Below are positions 22,001-30,021 of a stretch of 64,000 nucleotides of DNA, in pieces (within the stretch, counting starts at the first letter, position 1; every line of letters starts with the position of its first letter). The translations under genes and the position numbers were made by a program. This DNA comes from Humisphaera borealis (GTDB lineage: Bacteria; Planctomycetota; Phycisphaerae; Tepidisphaerales; Tepidisphaeraceae). The notes below the pieces were generated by a model, which did no database searches, was not told where the DNA came from, and saw only the letters and a list, made by a program, of their open reading frames with translations. Where the stretch lies: contig NZ_CP063458.1 in NCBI RefSeq assembly GCF_015169395.1, forward strand, positions 4,030,001 to 4,094,000, read 5' to 3'.

Positions 22001-22599
22001 CGCTCATGGGCGCGATCGGCGCCGGCAAGGCGTCTCCCCGCCTGCTGCTCGACAAGACCGTTCGCGACAAGCTTCGCGCCGCCGGCGTGGACGATCTCGA
22101 CAACCGCGTGGCCGCGCTGACCAAAGGCCTCCCCGACGCCGATGCCGCCGTGCAGAAACTGATCGACGACCGAATCGCCGAGTACAAGGGTGCGAAGGCG
22201 TCCGCCGAGCGCGGCAAGGCGGTCTTCCTGAAGAACTGTGCCGCGTGCCATCGCGTCGGCAACGATGGCGCGCAGATCGGCCCGCAGCTGGACGGTGTCG
22301 GCAAGCGCGGCGTCGATCGCACGATCGAAGACATCCTCGATCCCAGCCGCAATGTCGACGGTGCGTTCCGCTACAGCGTGCTGACGCTGGACGACGGCGA
22401 CGTCATCACCGGCCTGCAACGCCGGATCGACGGTCAGACCACCGTGTTCGCCGATGCCCAGGGCAAGGAGTTTGCGATCGCATCCAAGCGCATCGTGAAG
22501 CGAGCCGAATCGCAGTTGTCGCTCATGCCCGCCAACTGGGGCGAACTGATGACGCCCGACGAGTTCGCCGATCTGGTGGCGTTTCTGATGAAGCCGTGA
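19084..22599 (+). CDS. PVC-type membrane-bound dehydrogenase with HEAT-like repeats and C-terminal cytochrome c
   Basis: This 1171-residue exported protein has a signal peptide (MFAVMILLGLAAIGVRAA). It continues with a six-bladed beta-propeller-like dehydrogenase domain (LPPGFKIQLVAAEPDI, FDDRGRLWVTDTLEYP, GQVNPFGLAFDPLGNLYSADC, GPDGAMYIADFYN). From about residue 430 there are Ala-rich HEAT-type helices. Near residue 1052 a haem-attachment motif CAACH opens a cytochrome c domain with the planctomycete pattern GPQLDGVGKRG and ILDPSRNVD. The role is probably periplasmic oxidation of a sugar-type substrate with electrons passed to haem. The ATG at 19084 follows an AGGAGG site; an earlier start lies inside the REP-like repeat. 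Confidence 0.88.
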   Translation: MVCTRVIARMFAVMILLGLAAIGVRAAPVTLVAPTEKLSPQQQQATFKLPPGFKIQLVAAEPDIAKPMNIAFDDRGRLWVTDTLEYPWPAEAGKGRDSVKVLSDFGDDGRAKKVTTFVSGLNIPLGVLPIGDADGKSSAIVYSIPEIRRYHDTDGDGKSDKSEKLLGGFGNVDTHGMTNNFVRGFDGYVYANHGFRNDSVVTGTDGSTITMNSGNTYRFAPDGTKVRFHARGQVNPFGLAFDPLGNLYSADCHTRPQYLLLRGAVYPSFGKPDDGLGFGPEMCPHGHGSTGIAGTMVYAAEQFPEEYRGNLFNGNPVTNTINRDKIERTGSTPRAVEQPEFLTSSDPWFRPVQVKLGPDGAMYIADFYNKIIGHYEVDLKHPGRDRTSGRIWRVVYKGDATTAPPPKMPDMSKASPEELVTLLGGNNLTVALSALNRLADEGPAKSESAVRAAFAANANDHVVRRIGSMWVLARWGKLTPDELVRVAQDRHPAIRLHAMRVLSEQTSLTDSERTAAVEALKDGISLVRRAATEALALHPHATAIAPLLKAAADTDPADTHLAHALKIAMREQLSHTDYLTNPEVAALSRENRVRLLEVALGVQSPQAGAYAAASVASDSLPAPLAARALRHAVQFAVDDASIERIAATAQSTFAGDFDLQLDALENIRTALQARGGPTPESVRTWATKVVEQVLRPSAGSTDAALAWASRPIDPAAPKFDDPWTPQSRKCADGVSADFWSSLPKGETLTGVLRSKPFSAPPKLSLWIAGHNGLPASKDPVKNLVRLVDAASGEVLAEAPAARNDTAKQTTWDLSKVAGRQVAIEAVDADTRTAYAWIAFGRIEPAVASIPPSGQDLRKRLGRAVDLAGAMKVQSAADPVRTLLMSASADVALRVSAARAIAAIDPAGAVQPIVAVLNDPAAPPALRLGFAAALGNVRDPAAAPAMLTAITVAPQNVQKSLALAMSGTRQGADALMGAIGAGKASPRLLLDKTVRDKLRAAGVDDLDNRVAALTKGLPDADAAVQKLIDDRIAEYKGAKASAERGKAVFLKNCAACHRVGNDGAQIGPQLDGVGKRGVDRTIEDILDPSRNVDGAFRYSVLTLDDGDVITGLQRRIDGQTTVFADAQGKEFAIASKRIVKRAESQLSLMPANWGELMTPDEFADLVAFLMKP

Positions 22600-22737
22600 A
22601 TCAAGGTTTACGTTGTGCGAAATGCGTTGCTGTACGGAGAGGCCCGACACCGCAGGTCGAAGATGCGCCGCAGATCCTTCATGCGGCGCAATGACCTCGC
22701 TCCCGTCTGTATTTCGGCGGGCGATGGTTGCGGCATT

Positions 22738-24069
22738 CTACAGATCTTCCAAGGCCATCTTCGCATCGCCGAAGGACTTGGGCCGCACGTCCATCTTGTC
22801 CATCATGGACATGAAGAGGCGACAGAGCTGGCGTTCGGGTTTGTCTTTGTAATCGAGTACGCGGCCGCCCTTGATGCGCCCGCCACCTCCGCCGAGCACG
22901 ATCACCGGCAGCTGATCGTTGTCGTGTCGTGCCCCGGCCATCATGCTGGAGCAATGCATCAGCATCGTGTTGTCGAGCAGGGTGCGGGGGCCTTCCTGGA
23001 TGGCGTCGAGCCGGCGGGCAACGTACGCCGTCTGCTCCATGAAGAACTGGTTGACCTTCATCCAATCCTGGCCGTCACTGTGCGACAGCAGGTGATGGAT
23101 CATGTAATCGATGCCATGACCGACCTGCTGGACGCTGGGCAGGTTGGGGAACCTCAGGGCGCTATGATCGTTGTTGAGCTTCAGCGTCGTGATGCGGGTG
23201 GCGTCGGTCTGGAATCCGAGGACCATCAGGTCGCACATGATGTGCATATGCTCGGCGATATCCTGAGGAATGCCGTCGGCGGGACGCTGGATGTTGGGCT
23301 TGTCGAGCGTGGGTCGCCAGCCTTGTAGCTCACCGCGCTTGCCCGCGTTTTCGATGCGTGTCTCCACGTCGCGCACGGAATCGAGATATTCATCCAGCTT
23401 GCGTTGGTCGCTGGTGCTGATACCCCGCCGCAGGTCGCGGGCGTCATTCATCACCGCGTCGAGCACGCTCCTGTCGCCGGGCGTCGATTCGTCCTTGAAG
23501 AGCCGGTCGAACGCCAGCGCAGGGTAGAGCTCCAGCGGCGTTGGCGTGGTCGGCGAGCTCCACGAGATGTGCGAGCTGTAGAGCATAGAGTAGTTCTTGT
23601 GAACCGCCGGGTTTGATCGTTCGCACCCTAGCACCAGGCTCGGCACCCGGGTCGAGCGGCCGTAGGTTTGAGCGAGCAGCTGATCGAAGCTGGTTCCGGA
23701 TCGGATGTCGCCGCCGGAGGCGATCGGCGCACCCGAGAGAATATTGCCGGTCTGGGAACTGTGGATGTTCCCCTTGCGCGCCTCGGCGTGAAACAGGCCG
23801 CGGACGAACAGCATCCTTTCCCGAAAATCCTGCAGGGGTGCCAGCACCTTCCCCAGTTCCATTGCCTTGCCCTCACCCCTGGCCCACCATTCCTTGGAAT
23901 GGAACCCGTTGCCCGAAAAAAGGACCGCGAGCCGGACCGGCGCTTCGCTGGCCGGCCTGGCTTTGCCGGGTTCATCGCCCCAGACACATCTCGATTCGAG
24001 CCAGGGCAACGCCATCACGACGCCGGCGCCACGAAGGAAGGTTCGACGCGAGTAGTGGTGGGTGGCCAT
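22738..24069 (-). CDS. DUF1552 family secreted protein with Tat-type signal
   Basis: This 443-residue protein starts with a twin-arginine signal (SRRTFLRGAGVVMALPWLES). It shows the usual DUF1552 features: VRLAVLFSGNGFHSKEWW, SQTGNILSGA, SFDQLLAQ, LGCERSNPA, the late DNTMLMHCSSMMAGARHDNDQ, and VLGGGGGRIKGGR. The function is not established, but in planctomycetes it is almost always paired with a DUF1592 cytochrome protein, as here. A GGAG site precedes the ATG at 24069. The gene starts 23 bp after the DUF1592 stop, so the two form one operon. The fold resembles the sulfatase/alkaline-phosphatase superfamily, but the formylglycine motif is absent. Confidence 0.9.
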   Translation of the reverse strand: MATHHYSRRTFLRGAGVVMALPWLESRCVWGDEPGKARPASEAPVRLAVLFSGNGFHSKEWWARGEGKAMELGKVLAPLQDFRERMLFVRGLFHAEARKGNIHSSQTGNILSGAPIASGGDIRSGTSFDQLLAQTYGRSTRVPSLVLGCERSNPAVHKNYSMLYSSHISWSSPTTPTPLELYPALAFDRLFKDESTPGDRSVLDAVMNDARDLRRGISTSDQRKLDEYLDSVRDVETRIENAGKRGELQGWRPTLDKPNIQRPADGIPQDIAEHMHIMCDLMVLGFQTDATRITTLKLNNDHSALRFPNLPSVQQVGHGIDYMIHHLLSHSDGQDWMKVNQFFMEQTAYVARRLDAIQEGPRTLLDNTMLMHCSSMMAGARHDNDQLPVIVLGGGGGRIKGGRVLDYKDKPERQLCRLFMSMMDKMDVRPKSFGDAKMALEDL

Positions 24070-24092
24070 GGCGTTCTCCGGTAGCCGCTGCC

Positions 24093-27000
24093 TCAATTGC
24101 CGGTGGCAAGGTCACGTCCGCGGATCTCACGGAACTGCCGGCTCAGCACGATACGCTCGACGACGACACCCACCTTGTCGTCCTTCGACTTCAGATCAAC
24201 AAGCATTGTATCAAGAAGCGGCTGATCCGAGAGTTGCACGCTTCGTCCGAGTGCATAGCCCAGGAGCTTGCGGGCGAACTGTCGAAGGAAGTCATCCCGC
24301 CGCTCTGTCAGGATGTAGTTCCGCAGGCCGGAAAGCCCGTCCAACTCACGACCGTTCGGAAGTCGGGTGTGCGTGTCGATGGGCAAATCGGCGGCGTCCT
24401 TCGTTCGGGCACGGCCGATTGCATCGAACCCTTCCAGTGCGAACCCGAATGGATCAATCCTCTGGTGGCACTTTGCGCACGAGGCGTCGCTGCTGTGGCG
24501 CTCGATCAGTTGGCGTTCGGTCAGGCCATTGGGCGCTTCCTCGGGCAGGACGGGCACGCCCTTGGGCGGGCGGGGCAGCTTCTCGCCGAGCAGCACTTCG
24601 CTGACCCAGTTGCCCCGCAGGATGGGGCTGGTGCGCGACGCGCCGGCCTGCCGGGCCAGCGTACCGGCGAACCCCAGCACGCCGCCACGGCCACGAGCGC
24701 GAATCCCATCGATCCGCCGCCAGTCGTTGGTCGCGGGTATCAAGCCATAGTGCCGGGCAAGGTCGCCGTTCATGAAACTGTGGTCAGCGTCGATCAGTGA
24801 CACCACGGAGCGGTCTTCCTGAAACAGGTCAGCGAAGTAGCGGATCGCTTCTTCCTGCATGGCACCGCGGAGCGCAAGGAACGTTGGAAAGTGCCGTTCG
24901 CTCTTTTCATTCAGAGTGTCGAGGTCGCGAATACCCAGCCACTGGCAACCGAACTCGGTTGCCAGTCGGCGGACCTTCGCATCCTTCAGCATTCGGCGAG
25001 TCTGCCGGACGAGGATCTCCGGTTCATGCAATCGCCCCGACGCCGCGACCCGTCGCAACTCGTCATCCGGGCAGGACGACCAGAGGAAGTAGCTGAGTCG
25101 GCTGGCCAGTTCTTCATCGCTAACCGGCGTAGCCGTGACACCAGGGTTCGTCTTTTCAGCCTTGTAGAGAAACGCCGGCGCGACCAGAACCCGGGCAATC
25201 AACAGCCGGACGGCCGTGGGGTGCGGCAATGTCTGGTCGCGCAATTTCCGGTATAGGCTTCGCAGCTCGTCCTGCTCTACGACCGCAAGGGGCCGGCGCC
25301 AGGCCCGGTCGGCGAAATCGATCACCGCCTGTACGTGTCGCGGCTCGACTTCGATCGCGAGCTTCCGAAACGCCTCGGCCTCCCGCCGAATCGGCTCCCG
25401 CATCGGCTCGAACGCCTCAGGTTTTGCGTCCTGCGTTGCGAACTGCCAGAGTTGATCGAAGGCATCGACCTGCTTCAAAGGCGATTCGCTGACAAATCGC
25501 AGTTCGCTCCACATCCGATCGAGGGCGGCCGACTGTTCGTCGTCGAGCATGAGCCGCCGGAGTTGATCGTCTTCGCGGTAGAAAAGGGTAAGCGTCACCA
25601 CTTCATCCACGGGGACGATCTTGGTGTAGCAGAGTGCGACAGGAAAGACCCGGCGAAAGTCGTCAAATGCCGCCGCGAGGCGCTTCGCCGCCGCGGACGC
25701 ATCATGTGCCAGGATCGGTGCCGAATGAGACGTGCGAAGGTTGTTATCCGACCATTGCCCGGGAGCGTTACCGGATCGGGCATTACTTGCAGACAGCCCC
25801 GGTACCTCGGCGGGCTTCGCGGCGAGCATTTGAACCTGGATCGCCGCCTCGGGATCACAATCCCCGGCCAACTTTACCGTCGCGACCAGTTCAGTCTCCT
25901 TGATCGCGGCCGCCGGTATGCTGAGCTCAATCAGCGGCACCGACTGCACCAGGACGGCCGAAGGCAGGACGCCGGGAATATCGCGTAGTAGTAAGTCCTT
26001 GCCACCTTTGGTGACCAGCCGAAGTTGATCCCAAAGGACGGAGCCCTTGGGGCCGTCGTGGAACACCTGCGTGATCGAAAGATAGACCTTCTCGTCGCCG
26101 CGATCTTTCGGAGGGGTGAGTTTCAGCCGCAGCTCATGCTGTGCCGCAACGGGCGACACCGCTTCCTGCCACCCCTTCGGACCGTTGACCTTGCCGATGT
26201 GACCTATGCTGGAAAATCGCCAAAGCGATTGCTGCCAGGCACTGATGGCCGATACGACCGCGCTTGCGTCATTCGCCGGCGCGTCGCGGAAGCGTGTTCG
26301 AACTCCCTCCAGCACGAGTGACGGCTTGGTGTCATTCAGGGCAGCCCAAAGGATCGCCGTGTACTTTGGGTTCAGCGAGTGACCCTTGGAGACGTCGGCG
26401 ACGGTTTTTTGTCCCGCTCGCAGCGACTCTCGTTCGTGCAGAAGCGCCGCAACGTATTGCTCTACGGGCAGACGTCCGCCGGCATTGGTATCGAACTTTA
26501 CACCCTGCAGATTCACGGCGGTCGCATTGCCTGTGCCGCTGAAGCGCGAGTAAAACGCCCTGATCTGACCCAGCGACTCGTCGGTCCAATCCCGTGGCGT
26601 AGTCCTTGCCGAAAAGCGAATCCCATCGGGCAGTAACACGGCGTGACCCGCGATCTCTTTCGCGGCGTCGAGATACTTTGAAACCAGCGCCGGCGACATC
26701 ACCAGCGCCGCACTGGCGTTGGTGAACCCTTCACCCGCCGCCCCGTCTGCGGGGAACTCTCTGGCCGGGTCGAGAGCATCGATGCCGGTCAGGTCACGCA
26801 GGGTGTTGGTGTATTCGACATTCGAGAGTCGTCGAATCGCGACCGGCCCGGGGTCGCCGGCATTCGCCAGTGCAATCTGATCAAGCGTCCCCTTGGCCCA
26901 GGTGATTAACAGCGTCTTCTGCTCTGCCAATAGCTGCGGCTCCTTCCTCGGCGGCATTTCGCCACTGGCGATCTGGTCCAGAACGTTCTGCCAGATCGCC

Positions 27001-27215
27001 GGCTCTTTCCTGGCGTCGGCAATCGAGACGAACCGCTCCAGATCCAGTTCGCCTTTCTGCTTTTCCGTGGAGTGACAGGTGATACACCGCTCAGTCAGAA
27101 GCGGTCGGATCTTCTCTTCAAACGAAACGGCAACACCCTCAGCCGCCCAGGTCGGCCAGACGCAGAGCAGTCCGGGTATCGAAAGAATCAGTCGAACGCC
27201 ACAAGTGCGTGGCAT
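24093..27215 (-). CDS. DUF1592/DUF1588/DUF1585 multihaem-associated secreted protein
   Basis: This 1040-residue exported protein has a signal peptide (VRLILSIPGLLCVWPTWAA). It starts with a PSD1-type cytochrome module (CITCHSTEKQKGELDL), then the DUF1587 region (RRLSNVEYTNTLRDLTGID) and the DUF1592/DUF1588 core (ASRTSPILRGNWVSEVLLG, CAKCHQRIDPFGFALEGFDA). DUF1585 lies at the end (NYILTERRDDFLRQFARKLLGYALGR). It has two CxxCH haem sites. It is the usual operon partner of DUF1552 and presumably passes electrons during extracellular degradation; the substrate is unknown. The ATG at 27215 starts the signal peptide. Its promoter region now adjoins the displaced tRNA-Gly fragment. Confidence 0.9.
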   Translation of the reverse strand: MPRTCGVRLILSIPGLLCVWPTWAAEGVAVSFEEKIRPLLTERCITCHSTEKQKGELDLERFVSIADARKEPAIWQNVLDQIASGEMPPRKEPQLLAEQKTLLITWAKGTLDQIALANAGDPGPVAIRRLSNVEYTNTLRDLTGIDALDPAREFPADGAAGEGFTNASAALVMSPALVSKYLDAAKEIAGHAVLLPDGIRFSARTTPRDWTDESLGQIRAFYSRFSGTGNATAVNLQGVKFDTNAGGRLPVEQYVAALLHERESLRAGQKTVADVSKGHSLNPKYTAILWAALNDTKPSLVLEGVRTRFRDAPANDASAVVSAISAWQQSLWRFSSIGHIGKVNGPKGWQEAVSPVAAQHELRLKLTPPKDRGDEKVYLSITQVFHDGPKGSVLWDQLRLVTKGGKDLLLRDIPGVLPSAVLVQSVPLIELSIPAAAIKETELVATVKLAGDCDPEAAIQVQMLAAKPAEVPGLSASNARSGNAPGQWSDNNLRTSHSAPILAHDASAAAKRLAAAFDDFRRVFPVALCYTKIVPVDEVVTLTLFYREDDQLRRLMLDDEQSAALDRMWSELRFVSESPLKQVDAFDQLWQFATQDAKPEAFEPMREPIRREAEAFRKLAIEVEPRHVQAVIDFADRAWRRPLAVVEQDELRSLYRKLRDQTLPHPTAVRLLIARVLVAPAFLYKAEKTNPGVTATPVSDEELASRLSYFLWSSCPDDELRRVAASGRLHEPEILVRQTRRMLKDAKVRRLATEFGCQWLGIRDLDTLNEKSERHFPTFLALRGAMQEEAIRYFADLFQEDRSVVSLIDADHSFMNGDLARHYGLIPATNDWRRIDGIRARGRGGVLGFAGTLARQAGASRTSPILRGNWVSEVLLGEKLPRPPKGVPVLPEEAPNGLTERQLIERHSSDASCAKCHQRIDPFGFALEGFDAIGRARTKDAADLPIDTHTRLPNGRELDGLSGLRNYILTERRDDFLRQFARKLLGYALGRSVQLSDQPLLDTMLVDLKSKDDKVGVVVERIVLSRQFREIRGRDLATGN

Positions 27216-27258
27216 GAGATGGGTATCCAATGAATGGAACCGAGCTGAATAATCGAAA

Positions 27259-27301
27259 GCGGACGAAAGGAGTCGAACCCTCAACCTGAAGCTTGGAAGG
27301 C
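27259..27301 (-). tRNA. Displaced 3' half of tRNA-Gly(TCC), candidate attachment-site scar
   Basis: On the minus strand the sequence runs from the anticodon loop (TTCCAA) through the 3' anticodon stem, a T arm (GAGGG-TTCGACT-CCTTT) and a 7-base acceptor 3' strand (CGTCCGC), but no 5' half exists. Thirty bases (27272-27301) are identical to 44307-44336 inside the complete tRNA-Gly. Its acceptor strand can pair 7/7 (two G-U) with the 5' acceptor of the gene at 44365, as expected of the original tRNA end displaced by an integration. Confidence 0.75.
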
Positions 27302-27851
27302 ACGAATTCGCCAGCCACGAAAAGCACGAATAGTGCTTGAATTCGCGGGATTCTAGCGACGCCTGAAGCCGTTGTAAACGGTGGCGCAGTGTGGTGCGCA
27401 ATTCTTCGGCGAGACGGTACATTTCGAAACGTAGGCACACGCAAATCCGTACCAAAGCCGTATTGGAGTGTTCGTTTCGCTTGGGTTGTCCCTTAATCCG
27501 CCTTCCACCAAGGCGAGCATAGGGCAGAGTTCAACCCAAGTAGGTTCCGCACCTGAATCTGTATCGTCAACTCTTCGCCGTGGTTGCCGAAGGCAAATGG
27601 GGAGTTCGCGGTCAGCGTTACATCCGCCGTGCTTTGCCGTATCAGTCAGCTTTCGCATGGCAAACCCACGGGTATTGGCATGGACATCGGCCACCGAGGT
27701 GGCCGGCTTCGCAGCAGAAAAGCAGCAGGTTCTGCCGATTCACGTAAGTCCAATTGCGGCGGGGATTGGGAAGAGAACGCCGAACGAAAAAGCTGCGGAA
27801 GGAAGTCCGCAGCGGGGGGCGAGGGAGGTTGTTCAGTGCGCCGGCCGGCCG
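27302..27851. other. Gene-free stretch at the left edge of the candidate island
   Basis: Open frames here are short and resemble nothing I recognise on either strand. No integrase fragment was found, although this is where one might be expected. Confidence 0.4.
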
Positions 27852-29954
27852 TTATCCAAGAATCGGCTTGAGGCCGAAGTGCCACCCGGTGATCAGCTTG
27901 CCCGTCAGGATGGTCGGCCCGTGGGCACCGCCGCCGCGGGGCATGGTCTGCTGCCAGCCGGCGCGTTTCTCCAGCCGGAGGATCTGGTAGCCGGCGGGGA
28001 CGTTGGCGAGCGTGTACTTGCCGGCGGAGTTGGTGACGGTCCGCGGCTCGTTGTAGTTAAGCCGGCCGTCCTTGTTCAGGTCGGCCCAGACGAGCCAGCC
28101 CTTGAGGCCGGTTTCGCCGGCGTCCTGGATGCGGTTGCCGTTGAGGTCTTTGAAGACGATCCCGGCGACGGAGCCTTTGCCGGTGACGGCGGGAGATTGG
28201 ACTTCAAAAGCGCCCACATCGACGGTACCGCCGACGATGCGGGCAAAGCCGGTGCCGCGCTGATCGGTGGCGAGGGGTTTGCCGTCGGGGCCAATGGCTT
28301 TAGCGTTGGAGCCGGCGTTGATGGCAATGCTCCCGGGGAGCAGGGCCATGGTTTGCGTCGGGCCGCCGTTGCTCGCGAGGGGGCCGAGCTTGAGCTGGGC
28401 GGGGGTGACGCCAACCTTGTTGCCGTTGACGCCGTTGAGCAGTTCACCGGCCCCGCCGGTGCCGATGAGGTTGTAGGAACTTATGGAATCGAGGGTGCCC
28501 GTGATGTTGCTGGGTGTCGCTTTTCCCTTCAGGACGTTGCCGACAATAAGGCTATTGCTCGCCGTCAAGGTGCCGCTGTTGTTGTAAAAGCCACCGCCTT
28601 CGTACTCCGCCGAATTCCCGGAAAGCGTGCTGCCAGAAACGGTCAGGTTGCCCTCATATTCGTTGTAGATACCGCCCCCGTACCGAGCTGAGTTACCGAA
28701 GAAGGTGCTGTTGGCCACGGTGAGCGTGGCAAAGTAGAGGCTATTGCTCCAGATGCCACCTCCGCCTTCGTTCGCCGAGTTGCCAGAAATGGTGCTACTG
28801 GTAACGACCAGTGTGCCTAGGAGGTTGTAAATTCCGCCACCGATGTCTTGCGCTGAATTGTTGGCGAGGACGCTGCTGGTAAGGGTTAGCGTGCCGCCAT
28901 AGTTGGAGATTCCACCGCCGCTGCCATGGTCAGCGTAATTGCGGAGAAGCATGCTGTTGGTGACGACCGCCGTCCCGTTGGAGTTGTCTATTCCGCCACC
29001 TGCTTGCGCCACATTATCAGCAAAGGTGCTTTTGCTCACGGACAGTGTGCCGCCCCAATTGGAGATTCCGCCGCCGTTGCTCGCTGCGGAATTGCCGGAG
29101 AGGGTGCTTTTGCTCACGGACAGTTTGCCGTCCGAGTTGTAGATCCCGCCGCCATGCTCTTCGGCCGTATTGCCGGAGAAAGTGCTGTTCCTTACGGTCG
29201 CTGTCCCGCCGGAGTTGTCGATGGCACCTCCCTCGAACTCTGCCGAATTGCCGGAGAGTATGCTGTGGGTCACTGTCGCCGTGCCGGAATTGTGGATGCC
29301 GCCGCCGTAGGTCGCCGACGAATTGTCGGAGAGGGTGCTGGTGATCACAGTCAGTAAACCGGTGTTGTAGATGCCGCCGCCGTAGCCGGCGACGGAAGAG
29401 TGGCGGGACCCTGCCGAATTGCCGGAAAGGATACTGTTGGTCAGGGTTAGCGTGCCGTGGTTCAAGATGCCGCCGCCGGCACTGAACGCATTTCCGAACT
29501 CGTCGGTTATGAAGGTCCCCGTACCGCCAGCGATGGTCAGTCCGGAGATCGTCGACGTCTTGCCGGCACGGACTTGGAAGATCGAGAAGTCGGTCGTTGC
29601 AGCCACGCCTCGCTGTACTGTTAGCTTCGCAGCGGCGGGCCCTGCGAGCGTCAGCGTATCGGCGATCTGCGGTAATGCCTTGTCCAGGTTGATCGTTCCC
29701 GACATCGCGGCGGCGAAGTTGATCGTGTCAGCTCCAGCGTGAGCATTCGCAGCGGTTATGGCAGCGCGAAGCGTGGTGGTGTTGAACTTGCCGACGCCGT
29801 TGGGAGTGATCGTGTCTGCGGCGTCGCCGAGCGTGGTCACCGTATAGGTGCTGAAGAGCAGGCGGTTCTCCAACGGTTCCAGCCAAGCGGCTCGGCGGGT
29901 AACGAGCGAAGCCAGGTTCATCGTCCGGCCGGGTTGTTTCGTTGTCGCTTTCAT
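27852..29954 (-). CDS. CSLREA-type right-handed beta-helix surface protein with LEPRxLL signal and SdrD-B-like tail
   Basis: This 700-residue protein has an N-terminus with PLENRLLFS, a variant of the planctomycete LEPRxLL export motif. The CSLREA-like block follows (TTLRAAITAANAHAGADTINFA). Residues about 140-510 form repeats of the type G-G-G-I-x-N-x-G-T-L-T-V-x-x-S-T-x-S-G-N-S-A, typical of parallel beta-helices. The tail (GIVFKDLNGNRIQDAGETGL onwards) is an SdrD-B-like immunoglobulin fold with calcium-type Asp residues. It is probably an adhesin or polysaccharide-binding surface protein. A GGAG site precedes the start. It is the closest paralogue of the next gene upstream, with near-identical ends. 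Confidence 0.82.
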   Translation of the reverse strand: MKATTKQPGRTMNLASLVTRRAAWLEPLENRLLFSTYTVTTLGDAADTITPNGVGKFNTTTLRAAITAANAHAGADTINFAAAMSGTINLDKALPQIADTLTLAGPAAAKLTVQRGVAATTDFSIFQVRAGKTSTISGLTIAGGTGTFITDEFGNAFSAGGGILNHGTLTLTNSILSGNSAGSRHSSVAGYGGGIYNTGLLTVITSTLSDNSSATYGGGIHNSGTATVTHSILSGNSAEFEGGAIDNSGGTATVRNSTFSGNTAEEHGGGIYNSDGKLSVSKSTLSGNSAASNGGGISNWGGTLSVSKSTFADNVAQAGGGIDNSNGTAVVTNSMLLRNYADHGSGGGISNYGGTLTLTSSVLANNSAQDIGGGIYNLLGTLVVTSSTISGNSANEGGGGIWSNSLYFATLTVANSTFFGNSARYGGGIYNEYEGNLTVSGSTLSGNSAEYEGGGFYNNSGTLTASNSLIVGNVLKGKATPSNITGTLDSISSYNLIGTGGAGELLNGVNGNKVGVTPAQLKLGPLASNGGPTQTMALLPGSIAINAGSNAKAIGPDGKPLATDQRGTGFARIVGGTVDVGAFEVQSPAVTGKGSVAGIVFKDLNGNRIQDAGETGLKGWLVWADLNKDGRLNYNEPRTVTNSAGKYTLANVPAGYQILRLEKRAGWQQTMPRGGGAHGPTILTGKLITGWHFGLKPILG

Positions 29955-30021
29955 GGCGGTCTCCAGCAGATCGGCTAGTCGTTGTCAGGATGCCAGACCT
30001 GTGCCGTGGATGATTGCGCTC